In this document: positions 56,823-64,000 of the stretch, piece by piece
Position numbering within the stretch: the stretch's first letter is position 1
Layout: each line of letters opens with the position of its first letter
Assembly: GCA_012934845.2 (NCBI GenBank)
Contig: WNNJ02003835.1
Span: 172,416-236,415 of the forward strand
Length of the DNA stretch: 64,000 nt
Source of the DNA: Pomphorhynchus laevis
Lineage: Eukaryota > Acanthocephala > Palaeacanthocephala > Echinorhynchida > Pomphorhynchidae
Reading direction: 5' to 3'
Program-made: the position numbers and the translations under genes
The notes under the pieces: model-generated
Told to the model about the DNA's origin: nothing
The model's input: the letters and a program-made list of their open reading frames with translations, nothing else
Database searches by the model: none

Positions 56823-58335
56823 TCAATTTATACAAAACTTTTGACATTTGCGATTTGAATTATTATTGTCTCGACATGATCTTATCGTTGACCAAATGTA
56901 GTCACCCATCATTGCTGCATTCCATCGTCCTTGATAGCGTCGTTCAAAACGCATAATGTCCTGATGAAAACGTTCACCGTGCTCATCACTAAATTGGCCA
57001 AGGTTTTTCTTAAAGAAGTCAACGTGTCCGTGAAGCATGTGCATTTTCAAACTCATTATGCACCCAAGATCGCGAAAGTACTTAATTAATGTTTCTAATA
57101 ACTCTCTATAATTGTAGGCACGATTATGTTCTAGGAAATCACAAACCACTTCTCGAAATGATATCCAATCTCTGTGCTCTTCCGGATTCATTGCATTTTC
57201 AAAATCCGTGGACTTTAGCATCTTTCGAATTTGCGGACTTTTAAAGATTCCATTTCGAATTTTTACAAAACTCAAACGTGGAAACATTTACACCAGGTAG
57301 AGCAGTAACTGATTGTCATTTTTCAGGGCTCTGATAAATTGCTTTACCAATCCTAATTTTATATGCAGTGATGGCAAACATACTTTTTCTTTTCGAATTA
57401 ATGAATCACGTGTAACATTAAACGTCCCAGGCGACATATATTGTCTTGCTGGCCACACTCGTGTCGTGTAATGTTTAGCATCCGCTCGACTATTCCACAA
57501 ACACAAAAAAATGATGTTTGGTGTATCCGGATTGCATTCCTTGTAATATTGCAATCATTTTAAAATTCACACATCCCCCCCATGGTGTTTACTGTAATTA
57601 ATTTGTTCCAGACTCATTTTTACTGATTGGTAATGTCCTTTGTTGATTGAAGAATACCATATGGGTATTGATGGTAACATACTTTCGTTGTGAATTAACA
57701 CAGCCTTCAAATTATGTGTTGAGCTGTCAATAAAAAGTCGCCAATCATCCGGATTATGAACAACCCCAATACACTCAAGCAATCCATTGATATCGCTACA
57801 GTAGCATGCCATGTTTGTTCCATCATACTCATAATACGATGCATATGCTTCATGTCGTTTCCTGTGTGATCTTGCACTGATATTTTTATCAACTAAATTC
57901 CAGTTTTTTAGACGCGAAATTAATATTTCGGATTTTTCCTTTGTGAGATGCAGATATCGAGTTAAGTCGTCAAGTTCATCTTTACTTATGATATGTCTAG
58001 TTTCATTTATCATCGCATCCTTGACACTCTCTTCCTCCGTAGTATCAATGTCATTTTCATCTGATGAGATAAAATTTCCTTGAGGTGGTATAGGTATGGG
58101 CATTTCTTCGTTATATGGGACCGGTGCAATGGACGAAGGAATATCTGGGTATTCCAATGATTTTCCTTTTCCTCGCTTCAACTTGTCAACATTAACGGAG
58201 CAAAAGTAGCAGTTCAAATCGTGATTTCTCGGTACTCTCCATATTCGCGGGACTGCAATGTTCAAATGGCGTCCATTTCCCCATAGCCATCCTTCTAAAT
58301 TTGATCGACAAGTACCGCAACAACAATGCGGAGCC
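56823..58335 (-). pseudogene. Unrecognised multi-copy protein, transposase-like, three in-frame stops
   Basis: A frame of about 500 codons on the minus strand. N-terminal Cys pairs (CCCGTCRSNLEGW, NCYFCSVN), then a Pro-rich PDIPSSIAPVP. Next come CYCSDINGLLECIGV, WRLFIDSSTHNLKAVLIHN, FLCLWNSRADAKHY, PPLHIKLGL-type (LPSLHIKLGLVKQF), HMLHGHVDFF and SDEHGERFHQDIMRFERRY. Three in-frame stops (57567, 57555, 57288) and no net frameshift. I recall close relatives in many copies in arthropod and cnidarian genomes, without a named function. Spaced Asp (FIDSS) and Glu (DEHGE) boxes would suit an RNase H-fold transposase; this is inference. The N-terminus is cut by a Naiad fragment. Confidence 0.6.
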
Positions 58336-58763
58336 CAAGATTTGTCCTGATTTATATGAATAAAATACTTAAAGTAATTAAAGCACATTTCAAAAAATAT
58401 TGTAAGGTAATCGAAATTAATACTGGTATAAAACACTATTTCAGTATTAATTCTACAAAAGAATTTTTAGAACAGACAAAAGGAATAAATTTTCAAAATA
58501 TAAATGCATACGATTTTAGTACGATTTATACAAATCTAGATTTAGTAGATATTAAAGAAGCGTTAGTAAAATTAATTAATCTTATATTTGGAAAAAGATA
58601 TACATATATATGTTATAATAATTATAACGCCTATCTAACAAAAATTAAACCATCAAATAAATATAAATATATGGATAAAATTGAATTAATAGAATCCTTA
58701 AATATTTTGATAAATCAAAATTATTTAAAAGTAGGGACATCTATATTTAGACAAGTAAAAGGT

Positions 58764-60874
58764 GTTCCAGTAATATAATACAATAATTTATTTAACGTGG
58801 CAAATGCGTGCAAAATGCACGCTTACATGACCACTAACAAACAGAAAAAGAACATCAAAAGTCACAGATAATTAGTTAATTGTTGAAATTGAATTGGATT
58901 TGGCGTTTGAAGCACGGCATAGATGTTGATTGGCGGATATGAATAGGCAGTTGATTCTACAAGAGATGATCAGCCACAACGAAGGAGCGGAAGCCAAAAG
59001 AGGTAGAGTAGTTTGGGACATGTAAAAGAAGGGAATTACGGAAACGCAGAGCACAATACACAGTACGAGAATTGTCGAGAAAAGGAAGGTTGAGAAATGA
59101 ACGGGTATGAGAAGTTATAAGGCGAAAAGCAATGGTAAGAAGACGAATTTGAACACGACAATAAATGGTAGGCCAATCAAGAGAAACAAGATAGTGGGAT
59201 GTATGATCAAAACGACGAAGACGGAGGAGAACTCGGACGGCAGCGTTGATGATGCGTTGTGAAGGAAGAAGAGTGGATTTAGGTGAGTTGGAAAATAGAC
59301 TAAGACAGTAATCAAGTCTTGAGAAAAGAAGAGAAGATATGAGAGTCATACAAGAAGGGAAATCGATCAATCTACGAACTTGACGGAGATTGCGGAGTAT
59401 CAAGGTAGATGAGCGTACTTTATCACTAACGAAAAATTTAAGTAAGTCGGTTGTCGAAATGAAAGCCTAGGAAAACGAGATTATCAACGATAGGAAGAAT
59501 TGTAGAATTTAATGATACGTAAGGAGGTTCTACGCCGAAGCGTCGAGGTAGGATCCACATAATTTTAGATTTATCAGGATTCAGAGAAAGGCGAAGCGAA
59601 GAAAGATAATTGGAAATTGAGACAAGACAGCTGGAAACAGAAACACTAAGATATTGAATACGATAAAGCAGGTGCGTGAGCATAGATGATAATGTCATCA
59701 GCATATTGCATAACACGGGAGTTAAATTTATGAGAAATCGAAGACAAGTCACCGAGAAGAAGAGAGAAAAGCATAGGGCCTAATACGGAGCCTTGTGGAA
59801 CACCGGTCGGGATGGATGAAGGATGGGAGAGAGAATAGTTAGAATAGACTCGAAATGTACGGTTTGATAGATATGAAGAAAACCATGATACAGTGGGTAA
59901 AGAGAAGCCATAATCATGACGAAGGCGATGTAGAAGAATCGAGTGATCGACGATGTCAAAAGCAGACGATAGATCAAGAGAAACTATGACACTACATAAT
60001 TTATGATCGCGCGAGATGAGTAAGTCATTATAAACTTTAAGACAGGCAATTTCAGTAGAGTGATTAGAGCGAAAAGCGGCTTGGAAGGAAGGAAACAAGT
60101 TAGAGGAAAAGAGATATGTATTAACTTGCTTGAGAACGAGACGCTCAAGGTGTTAAGAGAGGGTTGAGAGAAGTCAGATTGGACGGTACGAAGATGGTAG
60201 TGAGGAGTCGAGAGATTGATTTTTGATGAGAGGACGAACAGTGGCGCATTTCCAGATGGAAGGAAATGTACGGCTACGGATGGACGAGTTGAACAATGTG
60301 GTTAGGAAGGGTGAGATAGAGGAGCGGATATTTTTAAGCAAGTGAGTTGGAATCGGGTCAGAGAGAGAGGTTTTATTAGGTAATGACAGCAGAACCGAAG
60401 AGACTTCATCAGATGGAACGGGAAGAAGGTGGAATAGCTCTGGGATGGAAGTATTTAAAGAGAATTGAGGGTACAAGGGGGCTGTGGGTAGTAGGGAAAG
60501 TAAATTAGACAGCTTAGTTTGCAGATAAGAAGAGAATTCATCAGGATTTATATTACAAGAAGTGGATGATCGTGAAAGAATTGAGTTTAAGATTTTCCAA
60601 TGAGATTTAGAGTTGAAAGATGACTCGAGTTGATTTCGCCAAAAGATAGTACGTTTAGTACGTATAAGAATAAGATGTGAACGGCGTAGAAAAAAGTAGG
60701 AATCACGGAGATTTGAAGTGAGTGAGTTTGGAGAACGTTTAAGAAAGCGATTATACACACGAAAAGAGTGACGGAGTCGACGCTTAGAAAGACTACAGTC
60801 AGAATCGAACCAGGGAGCATGGCGCAAGCGCAGAGAGCGTCGGAGTCGACTATGCAGAAGTTTATTTAGTTCCA
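58764..60874 (-). pseudogene. Family A' LINE inserted in Naiad RT, 5'-truncated
   Basis: Flanked by a 6-bp target-site duplication GTTCCA (58764-58769 and 60869-60874). From the 5' side: RHAPWFDSDCSLSKRRLRH, SSYRPI, CSVIVSLDLSSAFDIVDH (motif A), GVPQGSVLGPMLFSLLLGD (motif B), QYADDIIIYAH (motif C), LVFLGFHFDNRL, LLLHVPNYSTSFGFRSF. The 3' stem-loop is at 58806-58822 (GCGTGCA paired with TGCACGC). EN and ORF1 are absent. About four indels (near 59445, 59650, 60160 and 58960) break the frame. Confidence 0.87.
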
Positions 60875-60965
60875 ATGGGAGGTAATAGTAGCCAAATTAT
60901 AGCTGACTTATTTTTAAGCTTTATAGAATATGAATTTGTTCATAACTGTGTAAAAACTAAATCTA

Positions 60966-60968
<3 letters not shown>

Positions 60969-61025
<57 letters not shown>
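60969..61025. repeat. TA microsatellite inside Naiad RT
   Basis: About 28 TA units. The intact relative has a short A/T-rich codon run here (KYMKYM before FRYIDD), which probably seeded the expansion. Confidence 0.95.
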
Positions 61026-61028
<3 letters not shown>

Positions 61029-61690
61029 TCGATACGTTGATGATATATGTGTATTTAATTCAGATAATTTTTATTCAATTAGTGAACAAATATTTCCAGA
61101 AAGCCTTATTCTTAGCAAAACCAATATTGATGATATAGAATGTGTATATCTAGATATGAACATTTAATTAACATCAATTAAAACTACTAGTAAATATATA
61201 TCGTAAAGATGACATATTTAAATTTACAAGAAACATATTTTTGCATGAGCATTAATGCATACCATATAATGTTATTTAATTTCATTAAATAATGAAATTT
61301 TATGAATTGCAACAATATGTATTGATATTGGCTTTATTCAAAATCATTTAAATAATTTAATAGATACATATTTTAAACTAGGTTACTATAAAAATAACAT
61401 CAAGCAGAAAATAGTAAAGTATATAAATCAACACAATAATATATAGAATAAATTTAAACTCTTAATTGGCAAATTTTTATGGATAAGTAATTAATAATAT
61501 ACTTTGTATTAGAATAAGATACTAGATAGTTTTAGCAGAGAAAATACATCATTAGCATGTATTTGGCCCCGCTACTATGTCGGGTAGAGGAACAGCGGCC
61601 GAAACCTAATTACATAGCAGTTCCTCCTGATAACCTCTAATTCTTATTCTGATGCATAGTTTGTTATCTATTAGTCAATTCATAAAAATT

Positions 61691-62004
61691 GATTTTTATT
61701 TTTAATTTCTGTTTATAATTCATCTTGATATAAATTATATAAAATCTTATAATAATTATTTATTATTAATTAATTTTTTATTATTTAATATGTAATGATA
61801 TTGGCTCTTCAAAATCATTTAAATAATTTAATAGATACATATTTTAAACTAGGTTACTATAAAAATAACATCAAGCAGAAAATAGTAAAATATATAACTC
61901 AACACAATAATATAAAGAATAAATTTAAACTCTTTTATTTGGCATTATTGTTAATTTGCAATATAAAATACGTAGACTCCGTTAGCTTATTTAATTCGTA
62001 TGGA
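61691..62004 (+). pseudogene. Second Naiad C-terminal scrap and motif 2
   Basis: 61795-61940 encodes LQNHLNNLIDTYFKLGYYK and KQKIVKYITQHNNIKNKFK, the last RT residues, duplicated from 61325-61470. Motif 2 (ATACGTAGACTCCGTTAGC) follows at about 61967-61990. 61691-61794 is AT-rich. Confidence 0.75.
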
Positions 62005-62344
62005 AGCATAAACCGGATTGCGCCTAACACAGACGCCTTGCCCCAATGGGGGTGTTTCTACCTTAGTCTACTCATCACTACACTGTTATCATCAATGTAG
62101 CCTACACAACTTTGACGGTACTTTATCCTTAGTAAACCTATGAAAGGAAATCGCTAAGCGCACGCTTCTCCACCGGTTACATCCCTAATATCTGGTACGG
62201 TTTGCGTAAGCACAAGGCTTCATAGAACTACGCCTTATCTTCTTCCTTAAAAAGCTTACTACGGTTGCTGAACAAGCAACAAACGCTTGTTTAAATGTAG
62301 CAAAAGCGCAAGCATAAGCTCTTGCGCTTATTTAATTTTTGAGT
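62005..62344. other. Unique segment ending in a hairpin chain
   Basis: Not recognisably coding and more GC-balanced than its surroundings. Its right end carries overlapping small hairpins: GTTGCT (62264-62269) with 62275-62280, AACAAGC (62271-62277) with 62285-62291, and AAGCGCAAG (62304-62312) with 62321-62329. Confidence 0.5.
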
Positions 62345-62540
62345 TTACTAATAAATAACAGAAGATGTATCAGAATAGTGATTATAGGTCATCAGGAGGA
62401 ACTGCTTTGTTATCGTGTTTCGACCCCAATTCTAGCAGCGTGGGCAAATACATGTTATTGACGTATTTACTCTGATGAAATTTGATTATATTGTATCTTA
62501 TTCTAATACAAAGTATATTATTTATCATTCCATATTTTTT
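62345..62540 (-). repeat. Naiad 3' UTR motif 1, isolated copy
   Basis: The plus-strand view contains AGGTCATCAGGAGGAACTGC and TATCTTATTCTAATACAAAG. It corresponds to 42890-43062 but is more diverged and lacks an attached RT. Confidence 0.75.
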
Positions 62541-62699
62541 ATAATTCTTTAAAATAATTAAATAAAAACAAAATATGTTTAAATAAGTTTAATAATTATT
62601 TGCTTATCTGTAAAATGTAAGAATGTTATACTGTTATGTGCTTCAATCCTAAACATGCCTGCAAATTAGTGTACGAATATAGCAACAAACGAGTTGCAA

Positions 62700-63060
62700 C
62701 ACTACCTAACCACTAATATCATCCTGCGCCGACGTTATTATTCAATGGGTCATCAGGGCGCAGTCACTGAGCACTAGCGTTTCAACATGCTGTAATACCC
62801 TGATTGTCTATATAGAATCCAGCTACTCGTTGAAACATTGCACGAAACTTCCCTACGAATTTGTAGACTCCTTACAGGTCGACGCTTTTCGAAATTAATT
62901 TCCAAAGCAGGTCGTTAATCTGTAAAATTAAGGATGCTAACATGTTAAAACGTTAGTGATTAGTGCCTGTGCCCAATGAGGAACGTTAGTGCTCAGTGCT
63001 TACACCCTGATGATTCACTGAGTACTAACGTCGCCTCATTATGATGTTAGTGGTTAGATC
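62700..63060. repeat. Imperfect inverted repeat of about 80 bp arms with internal hairpin
   Basis: 62704-62785 (CCACTAATATCATC to GAGCACTAGCGTTTC) resembles the reverse complement of about 62980-63058. Within the right arm, ACGTTAGTGCTCAGTG (62983-62998) pairs with 63016-63031 with one mismatch. The right arm directly abuts Naiad 3' sequence. Confidence 0.65.
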
Positions 63061-63215
63061 TTTGTTATTATCTAGTATCTTAATCTAATACAAAATATAT
63101 TATTTATTATCCATAAAAATTTTCACGAGTCTAAATCGACTTCTAATTATATTTTTGTTGATTTATGTATTGTACTACTTTCTGTTTGATTTCGTTTATA
63201 AGTAATATGACAATA
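63061..63215 (-). pseudogene. Decayed Naiad RT C-terminal scrap
   Basis: The plus-strand view shows TTATCTAGTATCTTAATCTA and ATTATTTATTATCCATAAAA, then a decayed copy of the last RT codons (compare 43030-43170). Confidence 0.6.
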
Positions 63216-63377
63216 AAAATTAAGCAAACTTAATAAAAAATTAGAAGAAAAATAATGTCGTAATTATTTAAAAATTGTATCTTAAGTTTTCTAGGTAAAA
63301 TTTATAATTTTTACATTTGTTTTCATTATTTTCTAAATACATCTATTATATATTCATAGTATCTTTTATAATATATA
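63216..63377. other. AT-rich spacer
   Basis: Nothing recognised. Confidence 0.4.
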
Positions 63378-63473
63378 TATACAATACTAATTATTGTTGG
63401 ATGAAATCAGGACAATAAAATCAAGATTTATTTTGTTGTTCTGATTTCATCCAACAATAATTAGTATTGTATA
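63378..63473. repeat. Long snap-back inverted repeat, about 38-bp arms
   Basis: 63378-63415 (including ATTATTGTTGGATGAAATC) is the reverse complement of 63436-63473 with a single mismatch, around a 20-nt centre. It is the longest near-perfect hairpin in the window. Confidence 0.9.
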
Positions 63474-63519
63474 ATATGAATACGATTGAAGAAAGGATCT
63501 CAGGAGGCAGTTCTATCGC

Positions 63520-63523
<4 letters not shown>

Positions 63524-63593
<70 letters not shown>
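63524..63593. repeat. TA microsatellite
   Basis: About 35 AT units, preceded by ATCTCAGGAGGCAGTTCTAT, which loosely resembles PLE motif 1 (CATCAGGAGGAACTGCTAT). Confidence 0.95.
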
Positions 63594-63596
<3 letters not shown>

Positions 63597-64000
63597 CCGT
63601 CTAATCATATCTAATCATATTTTATACAAATTTTTACAACGTTTCGATCATACACAGTGACCCTTTTCAAGATAATACTTGCTTAATATTATCTTGAAAT
63701 TACCAAAACGTTGTACAACGGTTGTAATTATGTTTGTCGTTGATGTTGCGTTTGCTTTATGAACGTTTGTTTTTTGTGCGAGATGGATTGTCTGACCTAG
63801 TAGCTTACACAAGAAAATCTTTTAATATATAATTGACAGCAAACTATCACCGAGAATATTTGCGACTGAATTTATTATTTAATTTTATTATTATTTATTA
63901 TTATTTTATTAAGTTAAGATAGTTAAGCTTGACTATCTTATATTTTTTATGAATATTATACATAATATTTATTAGTATAATATTAGGTTATATTTTTCAA
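63594..64000. other. AT-rich end of window, small hairpin
   Basis: TTTCAAGATAATA (63665-63677) pairs with 63687-63699 across 9 nt. The neighbouring AACGTTTCGATCATACACAG resembles terminal sequences I associate with some PLEs, but I cannot confirm this. No coding sequence. Confidence 0.4.

Larger units (their letters stand above)
58340..61690 (+). pseudogene. Naiad-type PLE copy split by an A' LINE
   Basis: Part 1 (58345-58769): MNKILKVIKAHFKKYC, NAYDFSTIYTNLDLVDI (motif A, Leu to Ile) and GTSIFRQVKGVP. Part 2 (60870-61480): VPMGGNSSQIIADLFLSF, FDTLMIYVYLIQ-type decay around the YIDD box, then a broken C-terminus. The 3' UTR (61480-61690) carries motif 1 (CAGTTCCTCCTGATAACC). A TA microsatellite (60969-61025) has expanded inside the coding sequence. 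The 5' third is missing. Many indels follow the microsatellite. Confidence 0.82.

Noticed and set aside
62005-62344. tRNA or other structural RNA gene
   Set aside because: The segment is GC-balanced with hairpins, but no cloverleaf, A/B boxes or conserved loop bases could be found.

Overview
The window is a dense retroelement graveyard from an invertebrate animal. The spacer DNA is AT-rich. It holds several non-LTR (LINE) families whose ORF1 carries a PHD-like or CCHC zinc finger, two types of Penelope-like element (PLE) and a Ty3/gypsy-like fossil. It also holds a multi-copy protein family that I recall from arthropod and cnidarian genomes. I find no host gene, tRNA, rRNA or CRISPR array. 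The phylum cannot be fixed from the sequence; arthropod is a guess.

Layout. 1-3255: 5' half of an apparently intact CR1-like LINE (minus strand). 3540-4112: RT scrap. 5216-9070: nearly complete LINE with CCHC ORF1 (family D, minus). 9225-9535: 3' end of a family A' LINE. 9792-14175: full-length pyrimidine-rich LINE (A1, plus). 14171-16434: 5'-truncated LINE. 16578-17262: ORF1 debris. 17306-21720: nearly full-length CR1-like LINE (plus). 21722-25400: internally deleted LINE split by a second family A copy (A2, minus). 25480-25935: ORF1/ORF2 scrap. 27533-38194: composite tandem array built from a canonical PLE (RT then GIY-YIG) and about 687-bp spacer units. 38205-39335: LINE with an unusual C-terminal region. 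39391-41305: family A fragment A3. 41930-45669: PLEs of the permuted Naiad type (GIY-YIG before RT). 46690-50385: shuffled short repeats, RTE-like scraps and Naiad 3' ends. 50993-53060: second family D copy. 53372-55760: gypsy-like fossil. 56135-56700: third family D scrap. 56823-58335: unrecognised transposase-like pseudogene. 58340-61690: Naiad copy with an A' LINE inserted in its RT. 61795-64000: Naiad 3' debris, inverted repeats and TA microsatellites.

Four patterns run across elements. First, short near-perfect snap-back hairpins, often in chains, sit at the 5' junctions of many insertions. Second, a roughly 90-bp sequence is shared by the Naiad 3' UTR and the spacer units of the other PLE array, in about 12 copies. 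Third, families A and A' share a 3' stem-loop with covarying base pairs. Fourth, the same inactivating changes recur in separate copies, which points to DNA-level amplification as well as retrotransposition. All coordinates of decayed elements are approximate to tens of bases.
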